The notes below the pieces were generated by a model, which saw only the letters and a list, made by a program, of their open reading frames with translations, was not told the origin of the DNA and did no database searches. Positions 1 to 8,618 of a stretch of 64,000 nucleotides of DNA are shown piece after piece. This DNA is from Pyrinomonadaceae bacterium (GTDB lineage Bacteria; Acidobacteriota; Blastocatellia; Pyrinomonadales; Pyrinomonadaceae). The position numbers and the translations under genes were made by a program. The stretch lies in NCBI GenBank assembly GCA_026129865.1, contig JAHCHG010000007.1:180556-244555 (forward strand). Reading direction: 5' to 3'. The first letter of the stretch is position 1; each line of letters begins with the position of its first letter.

Positions 1-452
1 TAGCTTCCGTTGTCCCATGTCCAATAGACGTTATAGTTTGACGCCAAGCGGTCGAGCAAAGAAAGAACCTCGCGCCAATCGCGGTCGACGTTTGAGCTTA
101 TACTGTTGTACTTAATGAAATCGTTAACGGTACGCGCGGAGGTAAGTATTTTCGTGACATCATCGGCGGTTTCGCGCTGACGGGCAAAACGCGTTTCGTA
201 GGCGCGAATGTCATCTTTAACCTGTTGAACGTCGTCTTCAAGCTTTTCGCGGTCATCGCGGTCAATCGAACTTCGTCTGAGCTGATTGGAAAGTGCCATC
301 TGAAAGTTGTCCATCTTGTTGTTCAACTGCCGGGTAATATCGCGAAGTTCGCGTTCGTTCCTGTAAAGCTGACCGTTTGCCGTGCCGAAAATTCCGGCAA
401 TCAAAAAACCAACCATCAAATAAGCTGAAAAGCCTTTAAAAAACCTGTTCAT
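1..452 (-). CDS. Secreted coiled-coil protein, partial (C-terminus outside window)
   Basis: Reading the minus strand from the ATG at 452 gives an open frame that runs off the window edge, at least 150 residues. The ATG is preceded by a clear AGGAG site. Residues 1-27 look like a signal peptide (MNRFFKGF, a hydrophobic stretch, then TANGQ). The rest is highly charged and helical (RNERELRDITRQLNNK, REKLEDDVQQVKDD), so it is probably an exported coiled-coil protein. I recognise no catalytic domain, and the function is unknown. It is divergent from the OsmC gene, with about 180 bp between them. The protein may continue well beyond the window. Confidence 0.75.
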   Translation of the reverse strand, partial: MNRFFKGFSAYLMVGFLIAGIFGTANGQLYRNERELRDITRQLNNKMDNFQMALSNQLRRSSIDRDDREKLEDDVQQVKDDIRAYETRFARQRETADDVTKILTSARTVNDFIKYNSISSNVDRDWREVLSLLDRLASNYNVYWTWDNGS

Positions 453-482
453 CGTTTTTCTCCTGATCAAATAACCGTTTCT

Positions 483-528
483 AAAAAATGCCGGGCAGGC
501 GCCCGCACTTGATTGAGAAGCATTTTTA
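483..528. other. Structured stretch in the divergent intergenic region
   Basis: AAAAATGC (484-491) can pair with GCATTTTT (520-527) and encloses a GC hairpin CGGGC-AGGC-GCCCG (492-505). It lies between two divergent genes, so it is not an obvious terminator for either. It may be part of an untranslated leader or a protein-binding site. No function can be assigned from sequence alone. Confidence 0.35.
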
Positions 529-630
529 ATGCCACGGGTTTTCTTTTGAAATTCGTTTGCCGGCTTAAGCTTTGGCAAAAACGAAAAAAAATCGAATAAT
601 AAGATCAAATTAAAAATTAACCGGAGAATC

Positions 631-1062
631 ATGGAATCAAATTATAAGACGGTCATCACACATATCGGGAACGGACAATTTGTCGGAACAAGCCCGAGCG
701 GGCACTCGCAAGTTGTTGATACGAAAAGCTTAAACAAAACCGCTGCATCGCCGGTCGAACTTCTCTTAATTGCCGTCGGAAGCTGCACGGCGATAGATGT
801 CGTCTCGATTCTGGAAAAGAAGCGGGAGATCATTACAGATTACCGCGTCGAGGTCACCGGCGAGCGCCGGGACGAATTTCCGAGACATTTTACAAAGATG
901 CATGTTCACCATATCGTGTACGGGAACAACGTTTCCGAAACCGCCGTTGCGCGCGCGATCGAACTTTCCGACACGAAATACTGCACGGTTGCCGCGACGG
1001 TTCGTCCGACCGTTGAAATGACGACGAGTTTTGAAATTATCGAAGTGCCGGACAAAAAGTGA
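631..1062 (+). CDS. OsmC/Ohr family protein (YhfA-like)
   Basis: This 143-residue protein has the usual length and architecture of the OsmC family. Two cysteines sit where the peroxidatic pair is expected: C52 in GSCTAIDVVSIL and C118 in KYCTVAATVRP. Members reduce organic hydroperoxides or act on small thiol-reactive compounds in the cytoplasm. The N-terminal half resembles the YhfA branch more than Ohr, so the substrate is uncertain. The start is supported by a CGGAG site about 5 bases upstream. It appears to be a single-gene transcript. Family assignment is secure and exact function is inferred. Confidence 0.88.
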   Translation: MESNYKTVITHIGNGQFVGTSPSGHSQVVDTKSLNKTAASPVELLLIAVGSCTAIDVVSILEKKREIITDYRVEVTGERRDEFPRHFTKMHVHHIVYGNNVSETAVARAIELSDTKYCTVAATVRPTVEMTTSFEIIEVPDKK

Positions 1063-1140
1063 ACAAATGAGAGCGCCTTTGATAAAGATATTCTTTTTTA
1101 TAGATCCGCATTGTGCTAACCTTTCCCTTCGAATTTTGCT

Positions 1141-1959
1141 ATGAACTCATCGGCACCGGAACAACTAGAGCTCGAAAAAAAGCGCAAGATGCTCGAGCGT
1201 TTGAAGGAAACGCTTGCAGATCGCGAAGAGCAGATGACCGATCTTCGCGGTGAACTTGAGCAATTTGAGGCGCAATATACGATGGAGGTCGGCAGGCTTT
1301 ACGCCGAACTTGACGAGATCGAAGCTCAGATCGCTGAAGAAGAATTAAAGCTCAACCCTGAAGACGAAGAGATAAAAGCGCGTGCCGAAGAGGCGAGGAA
1401 ACGAGCCGAGGAAAGCGCCGAGGCAGTGGACGAAGAAAACTGGCAGGCGTGTACGCAAAAGTGGAATCCTTCGCCAGAAGCGAAAAAGGCGTATCATAAC
1501 CTTGCGAAAATGATCCATCCTGATCTCGCTTTAGACGACGAAGAACGCGAGAAGCGAACCGCCCTGATGGCAAAACTAAATGACGCATATTCGGAAGGCG
1601 ATCAAAATTTGCTGAACAAACTCGTCGAAGAATATCGCGATTCGCCGGATCTGGTGAAAGGCGATTCGGTCGGCGACGATCTGATCCGCCTGATCAGACA
1701 AATTTATCAGGTCACACGCCGTTTGAAAGAACTTCGCGCCGAAAAACTCGAACTCGAACTTTCCGAACTTTTTGTTCTTCAGGTCAAAGTGCGAAGCGAA
1801 CAGATAGAAGGCAGAAATCTCTTAAAGCAAATGGCTGAACGGACAAAGACGCATATCAAAAAAGCGCAAAGACGCCTTGCCAATCTGAAAAACGTTAACG
1901 AAGCTGTCGAAAACGAGATAAAAGAAAGATTCGGACTCGACGTTTCGGCATTTCGATAA
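1141..1959 (+). CDS. Coiled-coil protein with a central J-domain-like segment
   Basis: The 272-residue protein begins with a long charged coiled coil (residues 8-95), followed by a segment with the J-domain helix II and HPD signature (YHNLAKMIHPDLA, HPD at 126-128). A second coiled coil rich in K/E/R follows (about 170-260). The HPD tripeptide is what stimulates DnaK ATPase in J-proteins. The helix I part is short and the glycine-rich and zinc domains of DnaJ are missing, so this is a J-protein of unknown client specificity. No Shine-Dalgarno is obvious before the ATG at 1141. It does not clearly share an operon with its neighbours. Confidence 0.75.
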   Translation: MNSSAPEQLELEKKRKMLERLKETLADREEQMTDLRGELEQFEAQYTMEVGRLYAELDEIEAQIAEEELKLNPEDEEIKARAEEARKRAEESAEAVDEENWQACTQKWNPSPEAKKAYHNLAKMIHPDLALDDEEREKRTALMAKLNDAYSEGDQNLLNKLVEEYRDSPDLVKGDSVGDDLIRLIRQIYQVTRRLKELRAEKLELELSELFVLQVKVRSEQIEGRNLLKQMAERTKTHIKKAQRRLANLKNVNEAVENEIKERFGLDVSAFR

Positions 1960-2047
1960 TTTGCATTTTTGAACTCACAAATCCGCCATTCCCGGTTCGC
2001 CAATGTTTTTATTAAGTTTAATTGGTGAACTTTTACTCGGCGAAAGC

Positions 2048-2560
2048 TCATAAAACCTTTGAGAACAATTTTAATTCCCCGCCGCCGCCGCTCATGGTCA
2101 CGACTCGGTCAAATGTAAATCCGAGCTTTTCCAATAGGTTATGCGATGCAGAATTGTCCTGAGTTGCGATCGCCCAGACTTCGCTGATCCCCAAGGTTTC
2201 CTTGCTGTAATTTAGAATTGCCGAGGCTGATTCGAATCCAAATCCTTTTCCTTCAAATTCCGGCAAAAACGCAAAACCGATGTCCGGCATGTCGAGTCCT
2301 TCGCGTTTTACAAGCCCGCAGATTCCGGTTGTTGCATTATCGCTTTTCAGATCAACGGCATAAAGTCCGAAGCCGTTTTCCGTGTAACTCTTCCGGTACT
2401 TTTCCTCGATAAAAATGCGGGCTTGATCTTTGGTTCGAACGTTTCGGTCGCCGATGTATCTCAGAAACGACGGCGTATTGAGAAGTTTCAGGATAAACTC
2501 CGCATCGGATTTTTCCAGTTCGCGTATGACAAGCCGCGTCGTTTCGAGAATTTTTTTCAT
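2048..2560 (-). CDS. GNAT family N-acetyltransferase (RimJ/RimL type)
   Basis: 170 residues with the typical RimJ/RimL-like opening (ETTRLVIRELEKSD, then LLNTPSFLRYIGDRNVRT) and the acetyl-CoA-binding region around GFAFLPEFEGKGFGFESA. The family transfers acetyl from acetyl-CoA to amino groups of proteins or small molecules. The Q/RxxGxG/A loop appears here as EGKGFGFE. Near the end, ASHNLLEKLGF is the usual GNAT motif B-like element. The substrate is not predictable. The gene is convergent with the J-domain gene and stands alone. Confidence 0.85.
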   Translation of the reverse strand: MKKILETTRLVIRELEKSDAEFILKLLNTPSFLRYIGDRNVRTKDQARIFIEEKYRKSYTENGFGLYAVDLKSDNATTGICGLVKREGLDMPDIGFAFLPEFEGKGFGFESASAILNYSKETLGISEVWAIATQDNSASHNLLEKLGFTFDRVVTMSGGGGELKLFSKVL

Positions 2561-2701
2561 TTTATAGATTCGCTTTTGATTATTCTTCCAAAAAGAAGAT
2601 TCATTTCAATTGCAATTTCGAGGTCCATTTTCTGCTGCCGCCGCACCGTTAGGGAAATTCTTCAATAATTTGGAAACGAACCTTTCAGATCTCCAAACGG
2701 A

Positions 2702-2731
2702 GGAAAACTGCAAAACAACATGCAGTTTTCC
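2702..2731 (-). terminator. Hairpin downstream of the xylose transporter operon
   Basis: A perfect 10-bp inverted repeat (GGAAAACTGC / GCAGTTTTCC) with a 10-base loop lies about 80 bases past the xylF stop codon on the minus strand. There is no clean T-run directly after it, so it may be an mRNA-end stabiliser rather than a classical terminator. Confidence 0.45.
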
Positions 2732-2811
2732 CGGCTTTCAAATTTTTACGCTGCTGAACCCGATCGGAACGGGCAAAGGTTTTTGGTAAACACGCGGTTC
2801 GTCAAAAATGT

Positions 2812-3876
2812 TTACGGCTTCGGCGGGCGCTGATCCTGCGGCACATTTGCGTAAACGTCGTCGTACGATGCAAAGCCGTCTTTGATCACGGTATCCATAA
2901 GATTATTTTTATCGACGACGACAACTTCCAGTAAAGTCGCCGGAACATCCTTTTTAAGCGTTTCGTTTCGAAACGGTTTTGTATCCGAAAGCGGCTCTTT
3001 TTTCGCAAGCTTGATCGCGGCTTCGACGGCTGCATTGGCAAGCGGAATTATCGGTTTATAGATTGTCATCGATTGTTTTCCCGAGGCAATATTCTGCAGC
3101 GCGTCTTTCTGCGCATCTTGACCGGTTACGACAACCTTGCCGGTTAGCCCGCGTTTTTCGAGTGCGGAAATTACTCCGCCTGCCATGCCGTCGTTGGAAA
3201 CAACGACAGCCTGTATGTCGTCGGCGTTTTGCGTCAATGCGTTTTCGACGAAATCCAATGCCTTTGCGGGCTTCCAATCTTCGATAAATTGATCGGCTTT
3301 GATCGTGATCGCTTTGCCTTCGATCGCGGGCTGCAAAACCTCGAGCATCGCTTTTTTCATGATAACGGCATTGTTGTCCGTCGACGCGCCATAGACCATT
3401 ATGTAATTTCCTTTCGGTGCTTTTTCAAGGGCGTACTCAGCGATCTTTTTTCCAATAACTGGAACCTGGTGGGAAATATAGAGGTCGATCTTATCGGAAT
3501 CGATCAAACGGTCGTAGCTGATGACGGGAACACCCTGCGCCTTCGCCTTTTCAACCATTGAGGCGGCTTGCGTCGCGTTTTGCGGAGCGATCACCAACAC
3601 GTCAATTCCCTGGGTCAAAAGATTCTCGACATCGTTCGCCTGCTTGTCTTCCTTGTTGTTCGCGACCGTGATGACGCATTCGACATCCATTTTTTTACAG
3701 TGCGCTTCAAATGCTTCTTTGTCGCGAACCCAGCGTTCTTCTAGCAGAGTAGCCATTGAAAATCCGATCTTGATCTTTTTGTTCGGATCTTTCGAACCGC
3801 TTTGATCATTCGGCGCTTTCGCACATGAAGCCGCTAAAACGGCGATAAGCAACATCAACAATAATTTAAGTTTCAT
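2812..3876 (-). CDS. xylF: Xylose-type ABC transporter substrate-binding lipoprotein
   Basis: 354 residues starting with a lipoprotein signal (VLAASC, cysteine 18). The mature part is a type I periplasmic sugar-binding protein very like XylF: IGFSMATLLEERWVRD, DVLVIAPQNATQAASMV, GVPVISYDRLI and GGVISALEKRGL are the family's hallmark segments. It should bind an aldopentose, probably D-xylose, outside the membrane and deliver it to XylH/XylG. AAGGAG precedes the ATG. It is the last gene of xylG-xylH-xylF, 27 bases after xylH. No xylose isomerase or kinase lies nearby, so the sugar is inferred from family resemblance only. Confidence 0.9.
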   Translation of the reverse strand: MKLKLLLMLLIAVLAASCAKAPNDQSGSKDPNKKIKIGFSMATLLEERWVRDKEAFEAHCKKMDVECVITVANNKEDKQANDVENLLTQGIDVLVIAPQNATQAASMVEKAKAQGVPVISYDRLIDSDKIDLYISHQVPVIGKKIAEYALEKAPKGNYIMVYGASTDNNAVIMKKAMLEVLQPAIEGKAITIKADQFIEDWKPAKALDFVENALTQNADDIQAVVVSNDGMAGGVISALEKRGLTGKVVVTGQDAQKDALQNIASGKQSMTIYKPIIPLANAAVEAAIKLAKKEPLSDTKPFRNETLKKDVPATLLEVVVVDKNNLMDTVIKDGFASYDDVYANVPQDQRPPKP

Positions 3877-3903
3877 TAAGAAAATCTCCTTTAATTCCGG
3901 TAA

Positions 3904-5055
3904 TTACGATTTTTTTCCGATCATGTCCAAGCCGACGGCGGCGACTAAAATTCCGCCTTTAACGAGTTCCTGCATATAATCCTGAACGTTCAGCAGCGAC
4001 ATTCCGTTATCAAGGCTAGCCATTATCAGAGCGCCGAGACAGGCGCCGAAAACCGTTCCGCGTCCACCCATAAGCGATGTTCCGCCGATAACGCACGCAG
4101 CGATGGCATCGAGCTCTTTCAAACCGCCCGCGCCCGGAGCCGCGCTTCCGACTCGCGCGGTAAAGATCAGCGCAGCGATTCCTGTCAAAGCGCCGAGCAG
4201 GGCAAAAACTTTAACTATCTGGATCTTGTTGTTAATACCCGAAAGCCTTGCCGCTTCCGCGTTTCCGCCGATCGCATAAAGATAACGTCCAAATGTAGTA
4301 TTAGTCGTAATAAAATAACCGACAAGCGCGACGAATATCAATATCAAAACCGGGTTTGGCACGCCGGACTCGGAATTCATAACGAAGATGAAAACGATGA
4401 TGCCGCCGATCGGAAGCAGCGATTTTAAGATCTGCGCGCCGACTTTTCCTTCGCCGAGCCCGTAACTTTTTTCTGCCCGAGCGCGCGCTACGGCAAAATA
4501 AAGGATCGCGATTATGGCAATTGCCGCGATAAACCAGCCGATCGCCGGCGGAATATATTGCTGACCTATCGCTTTAAACGTTTCATCCGCCACCGGAACG
4601 GTTTCCGATTGCGATATTCCTTTTATAGCGCCGCGCCAGGCGAGCAAACCGCCAAGGGTTACGATAAACGCCGGAATATTTAGATACGCGATCAATGCTC
4701 CCTGAAACAGTTCGATGATCACAGCAACGGCGATCGCCGCAAATATCGCGGCATAAATTCCCCATTGCAGATCGGTGTACACGATCGCCGCAACGCCGCC
4801 GGAAAGTCCGAGTATAGATCCGACCGAAAGATCGATCTGACCGGCAACGATTACCATCAGCATTCCGACCGCGATAATGCCGGTAACGGATGTTTGCAGC
4901 ATCAAATTGGAAAGATTGCGCGGCATCATAAAGATTCCGCCGGTTTGCCAGTGGAAGAATAGCCAGATCAGCGCCAGCGCGCCGAGCATTGTGTACGCGC
5001 GCAGTGCGGACGTTTCTATCTTAAAGCGTTTCTTTTCTGTTTGAGTTTCGCTCAT
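3904..5055 (-). CDS. xylH: Xylose-type ABC transporter permease
   Basis: 383 residues, close to E. coli XylH in length, with about ten hydrophobic segments. Diagnostic motifs are VAGQIDLSVGSILGLSGG near the start of the membrane domain, NIPAFIVTLGGLLAWRG, and the C-terminal EAARLSGIN, ALTGIAALI and GGTSLMGGRGTVFGA stretches shared by BPD_transp_2 sugar permeases. It forms the membrane channel of the importer. It sits 4 bases after xylG, so translation is probably coupled. The assignment to the XylH subgroup rather than RbsC rests on the partner genes and the long C-terminal half. Confidence 0.9.
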   Translation of the reverse strand: MSETQTEKKRFKIETSALRAYTMLGALALIWLFFHWQTGGIFMMPRNLSNLMLQTSVTGIIAVGMLMVIVAGQIDLSVGSILGLSGGVAAIVYTDLQWGIYAAIFAAIAVAVIIELFQGALIAYLNIPAFIVTLGGLLAWRGAIKGISQSETVPVADETFKAIGQQYIPPAIGWFIAAIAIIAILYFAVARARAEKSYGLGEGKVGAQILKSLLPIGGIIVFIFVMNSESGVPNPVLILIFVALVGYFITTNTTFGRYLYAIGGNAEAARLSGINNKIQIVKVFALLGALTGIAALIFTARVGSAAPGAGGLKELDAIAACVIGGTSLMGGRGTVFGACLGALIMASLDNGMSLLNVQDYMQELVKGGILVAAVGLDMIGKKS

Positions 5056-5059
5056 GTTG

Positions 5060-6586
5060 TTAAATCAACGTTTTCGATTCGCCCGTTGCGGCTGCCATGA
5101 CCTTTTCGGGCGTTGCTTCCGATCGTGAAAATTCGCCGGTCGTTTTTCCTTCGTGCAAAACCAGAATTCGATCGGACAAACCCAAAACCTCGGGTAATTC
5201 CGATGAAACTAAAACGATCGCAAGTCCTTTTTCGGCAAGTAAATTAATCTCGGAATATATCTCCTGTTTTGCGCCGACATCTATGCCGCGCGTAGGTTCA
5301 TCGAGAAACAGTACTTTCGGTTTCGTCAAAAGCCATTTACCGAGCACGACCTTTTGCTGATTTCCGCCCGAAAGCGTTCCGGCGATCGTCATCGGTGAAC
5401 TTGCCTTAACATGCAGCGACCTCATCACTTCGCGTGTTGCGGCAGTTTCACGTGCGCGGTCAGTAATAAATTTTCCGGAGATTTGTTTCAAACAGGCGAG
5501 CGTCGCATTGTCCCGAATTGTCTGTTCGAGGATCAGACCGAAACGCTTGCGGTCTTCTGTTACAAACCCGATCCCGTTTCGGATCGCGTCCGCAGGTGAA
5601 TTAATTGGCGTTTTTTGACCATCAATGATAATTTCGCCTGAATGTTTGCCGCGCCATGCGCCGAAGATCGTCATTAACAATTCGCTTCGACCGGCGCCCA
5701 TCAAACCTGAAATTCCCAGAACTTCACCTTTTTTGACGTGAAACGAAACGTTGTCGACAAGTTTTTTCTCAGAAACGTCCGGGTCAAAGGCGGTTAGATT
5801 TTTAACCTCAAGCGCGGTTTCGCCTAATTCATGCGTAGTCGTCGGAAATATATCGCCGACCTCACGTCCGACCATCAGGGCGATCACTTTGTCTTTGTCC
5901 AGATCGGCGGCGTTGTTCGTGCCGACCGTCCGACCATCGCGCAGCACCGTTATGCGGTCGGACATCATGAAAACTTCGTCCAATTTATGTGAAATATAGA
6001 TCATGCCGACGCCGCGCGCTTTCAGATCTTTTAGAATTTCGAAAAGTGTTTCGACCTCCGATTCGGTCAGCGCCGCGGTCGGTTCGTCCAAAACCAGCAG
6101 TTTTGCATTGTGCGAAAGCGCCTTAGCTATCTCGACCAGTTGCTGCTGCCCGATTCCGAGATTTTCAACCTTCGTACGCGGATCAAGCGGTAAATTTAGG
6201 TCTTTCAAAAGCTGCGAAGATTTTTGATAAACTTCCGACCAATTGATTATCCCGAATCGATTCGGCTCTTTCCCGAGGAATATATTCTCAGCAACCGTAA
6301 GTTCCTTTACCAAGGAAAGTTCCTGAAAAATAATGGCGATTCCGGCTTCTTCCGCCTGCCGGACGGTTTGAAACTGTCGAACCTCACCCGCGACAACAAT
6401 GTCGCCGCCGTAACTTCCAAACGGATAAACCCCGGACAAAACCTTCATCAGAGTAGATTTTCCCGCGCCGTTCTCACCGACAAGCGAATGAAATTCGCCT
6501 TCGCCGAGATCGAACGTCACTCCGTCAAGCGCCTTCACGCCCGGGAATTCTTTTGAAATATTGCGCATTTCCAGGATCTTTTTCAT
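5060..6586 (-). CDS. xylG: Xylose-type ABC transporter ATP-binding protein (double cassette)
   Basis: About 508 residues with two ABC cassettes. The first has Walker A GENGAGKST, signature LGIGQQQLVEIAKAL and Walker B LLVLDEPTAAL. The second has a degenerate Walker A (GLMGAGRSE), signature LSGGNQQKV and VLFLDEPTRGID. This is the standard layout of CUT2 monosaccharide importers, in which the second site is weaker. I chose the ATG at 6586 (MKKILEMRN) because the family starts there. An in-frame ATG at 6646 would add 20 atypical residues. First gene of xylGHF. Confidence 0.9.
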   Translation of the reverse strand: MKKILEMRNISKEFPGVKALDGVTFDLGEGEFHSLVGENGAGKSTLMKVLSGVYPFGSYGGDIVVAGEVRQFQTVRQAEEAGIAIIFQELSLVKELTVAENIFLGKEPNRFGIINWSEVYQKSSQLLKDLNLPLDPRTKVENLGIGQQQLVEIAKALSHNAKLLVLDEPTAALTESEVETLFEILKDLKARGVGMIYISHKLDEVFMMSDRITVLRDGRTVGTNNAADLDKDKVIALMVGREVGDIFPTTTHELGETALEVKNLTAFDPDVSEKKLVDNVSFHVKKGEVLGISGLMGAGRSELLMTIFGAWRGKHSGEIIIDGQKTPINSPADAIRNGIGFVTEDRKRFGLILEQTIRDNATLACLKQISGKFITDRARETAATREVMRSLHVKASSPMTIAGTLSGGNQQKVVLGKWLLTKPKVLFLDEPTRGIDVGAKQEIYSEINLLAEKGLAIVLVSSELPEVLGLSDRILVLHEGKTTGEFSRSEATPEKVMAAATGESKTLI

Positions 6587-7118
6587 AGATTGCCTGAGTG
6601 TGAAAAAATCCAAAGTTCGAACGTTTTTTGCCGTGTGTTTGCGCACGTTTTAATTAGCTGAAAAAACGAGACAAACGTCAATACAGTCGAATATTAATCA
6701 AACCCCAATTCGATCAAAAAACATCGACTAACGAAGGTGTTTCCAAATTTTCTCAAAAGCTCGTCGCCGCTTATGAATTTTAACCATCTGTCGTCAGATC
6801 GTTCAATTTTTTTGCGATCTTAAATCTAAAAGACCGTTCGAGAAAAAGCCGTCGCAAATGCCTGAGCGATAAGCAGATCTCGCAAGTTTACCAGCCGAAA
6901 GCGGGAATTTGAAAGCTAGGAACTCAAGTTTAGTTCGGGGAGATTTTTTTGGATCTTGTTCGTCCGGTTTTGGGAGTTTTGGAATGAAAATTCTGGTCAA
7001 ATATTTACGGAAATTTAGCGATGCGTAATGACGATCAGCGTTTTATGAGTTGATTGTGCCTGCGAAATCAAGTCCCAGAATCAAAATCAGTCGCATTCCG
7101 TTAAAGACAAAACTTGAT
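6587..7118. other. Gene-poor region upstream of the xylose operon
   Basis: No convincing coding frame on either strand. Immediately upstream of xylG there is an 8-bp palindrome GTTCGAAC (6615-6622) and an imperfect inverted repeat around CGTG...CACG (6632-6647), plausible operator or promoter positions for the xyl operon. A 65-codon minus-strand frame at 6803-7000 lacks a ribosome-binding site and resembles nothing I know. Confidence 0.4.
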
Positions 7119-7364
7119 TTAAGAATGTTTTTCGGGAACGAGAGCGATCAGTCCGCGCAATGGCTGATTTACGGATTCGGCATCGGAAAAATATTCCTGC
7201 ACATCTGGTTCGAGAATTATTGGGCGCGTTTCACGCGTTACCGTCGTGCCGTCCGCTTTGTAAATTATCGTTCGATGCCCGTTTCGCAAAGCCTTCGCGT
7301 GTTTGCCGCGCACGCCTTTGCTGAAATCGTATTCTTTACGCATTTCTTCGCCTTTTTTATTCAT
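7119..7364 (-). CDS. Putative antitoxin paired with a BrnT-type toxin
   Basis: 81 residues (74 if translation starts at the second Met, 7343). The N-terminus MRKEYDFSKGVRGKH is typical of small antitoxin-like proteins encoded directly downstream of BrnT-family toxins. The C-terminal half (PDVQEYFSDAESVNQPLRGLIALV) resembles a short helical DNA-binding or dimerisation unit. Its ATG overlaps the stop codon of the toxin frame (ATGAATAA), a translational-coupling arrangement usual for TA pairs. The toxin gene is interrupted while this one is intact. Pair assignment is firm by position. The name of the antitoxin subfamily is uncertain. Confidence 0.65.
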   Translation of the reverse strand: MNKKGEEMRKEYDFSKGVRGKHAKALRNGHRTIIYKADGTTVTRETRPIILEPDVQEYFSDAESVNQPLRGLIALVPEKHS

Positions 7365-7626
7365 ACATCTTACGTTCGGCTTTCGTCGCTTTACGGACGC
7401 TGATCATCCGGATTTTATCTTCACGTTCCGCATAGACGACGACCAAAATCTGATTTCGGTTCGATGTTCCGATGTCAATTAACTATTGTTCTTCGATCGA
7501 ATGATCCGGGTCGGGAATCGTCAATGAAAACGAATCGTAGAAAACCGATTCACCTTCCGCAAAAGTAACTTTATGTTTGCGGAAGTTTGATTTTTCTTTT
7601 TCTTCATCCCATTCAAAGATCGGCAT
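7357..7626 (-). pseudogene. brnT: BrnT-family ribonuclease toxin, interrupted by one amber codon
   Basis: From the ATG at 7626 the minus strand encodes a full-length BrnT-like protein: MPIFEWDEEKEKSNFRKH, TFAEGESVFYD, PDPDHSIEEQ, then a TAG at 7483-7485 (codon 48), then in the same frame LIDIGTSNRNQILVVVYAER and IRMISVRKATKAERKMYE to a TAA. Everything on both sides of the TAG fits BrnT, including the catalytic-fold end ISVRKAT..ER. There are no frameshifts. The stop replaces a position that is normally arginine. As read, the toxin is truncated at 47 residues and presumably inactive. BrnT is a RelE-fold RNase that cleaves mRNA. Confidence 0.82.
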
Positions 7627-7639
7627 TTTAACAATTTTG

Positions 7640-8593
7640 TTACGCCACTGCGCTCGCGGTTTCGCCGGATTCGGTTTGCTGTCGCGCGTGATACGAACTG
7701 CGCGTGAGCGGCGAAGATTCGACGTGTTTGAAGCCCAAGCTCAAACCGATCTTTTTCCATTCGGCGAATTCTTCGGGTTCCACGTAGCGTTCGACCGGCA
7801 AACGCTTTTCGTAAGGCTGTAAATACTGCCCGATGGTCATGATATTGCAATCAACCTTTCGAAGATCTTTCATCAAATCGACGACCTCTTCAAATTCTTC
7901 GCCCAAGCCAGCCATAATTCCGCTTTTGGTCAGCATATTCGGAAATTGCGTATCGCGGAATTTTGCCGAGCGGTCTAATAATTCGAGCGTCTGCGTATAA
8001 ATCGCGTCGGGGCGAACTCGGCGATAAAGCCGCGCGATTGTTTCCGTATTGTGATTGAGAACGTCGGGACGCGCCTGCAAAACATTATTCAAAGCGTCTT
8101 CGTCGCCGTTGAAATCGGGAATCAAAACCTCGACTTTGCAGTTTGGATTTAATTCACGAACTTTCAAAATCGTTTCCGCCCAGTGCATCGAACCGCCGTC
8201 CGGCAGATCGTCGCGGTTCACGCTGGTAATAACGGCGTGTTTTAAATCCAAATGCTTTACCGCTTCGGCAACGTGCGTCGGCTCCATCGGATCGAGTTCC
8301 ATCGGTTGACCTTTGTTGACCGCGCAAAAACCGCAATGACGCGTGCAAGTGTCGCCGCCGAGCATAAATGTCGCGGTTTTGTCCGTCCAACATTCAAAAA
8401 TGTTCGGACAACGCGCTTCCTGACAAACGGTATGAAGATTCAATCCGTCAATTAACTTCAAAACCGCATTCTGATTCGTCGGATCGCCGATCTTGATCTT
8501 CAGCCAATCCGGTTTTTTCATCCGCTCGCGTTTGCGGCTCGTGCCGTTTTTGTTGGCGATAAACTTTTCGATTAAAACTTTTTCTTCGATCAT
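7640..8593 (-). CDS. lipA: Lipoyl synthase
   Basis: 317 residues. The radical-SAM enzyme inserts two sulfurs into protein-bound octanoyl groups. Both iron-sulfur clusters are recognisable: the auxiliary cluster ligands C57, C62 and C68 (CQEARCPNIFEC) and the SAM cluster C83, C87 and C90 (CTRHCGFC). The C-terminal SSYHA serine ligand motif is also present. Other family marks are PDVLNHNTET and KSGIMAGLGE. The first 24 residues are basic and atypical, so translation may start at MKKPDWL (8521). It lies 25 bases after the ParE gene and 13 bases before the broken BrnT frame, flanked by toxin-antitoxin loci. Confidence 0.95.
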   Translation of the reverse strand: MIEEKVLIEKFIANKNGTSRKRERMKKPDWLKIKIGDPTNQNAVLKLIDGLNLHTVCQEARCPNIFECWTDKTATFMLGGDTCTRHCGFCAVNKGQPMELDPMEPTHVAEAVKHLDLKHAVITSVNRDDLPDGGSMHWAETILKVRELNPNCKVEVLIPDFNGDEDALNNVLQARPDVLNHNTETIARLYRRVRPDAIYTQTLELLDRSAKFRDTQFPNMLTKSGIMAGLGEEFEEVVDLMKDLRKVDCNIMTIGQYLQPYEKRLPVERYVEPEEFAEWKKIGLSLGFKHVESSPLTRSSYHARQQTESGETASAVA

Positions 8594-8618
8594 AAACTTA
8601 AAATACTTCGTTATTCGC

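Noticed and set aside
2812..6586. Ribose or galactose importer instead of xylose
   Set aside because: The binding protein has the XylF-type segments (FSMATLLEERWVRD, SYDRLI) rather than those of RbsB or MglB. The sugar is still unproven.
6803..7000. 65-codon minus-strand frame upstream of the xylose operon
   Set aside because: No ribosome-binding site, no recognisable motif, and atypical composition.
7050..7403. 117-codon plus-strand open frame opposite the antitoxin gene
   Set aside because: It lies antisense to the antitoxin and the end of the BrnT frame, has no ribosome-binding site, and its translation resembles no protein family.
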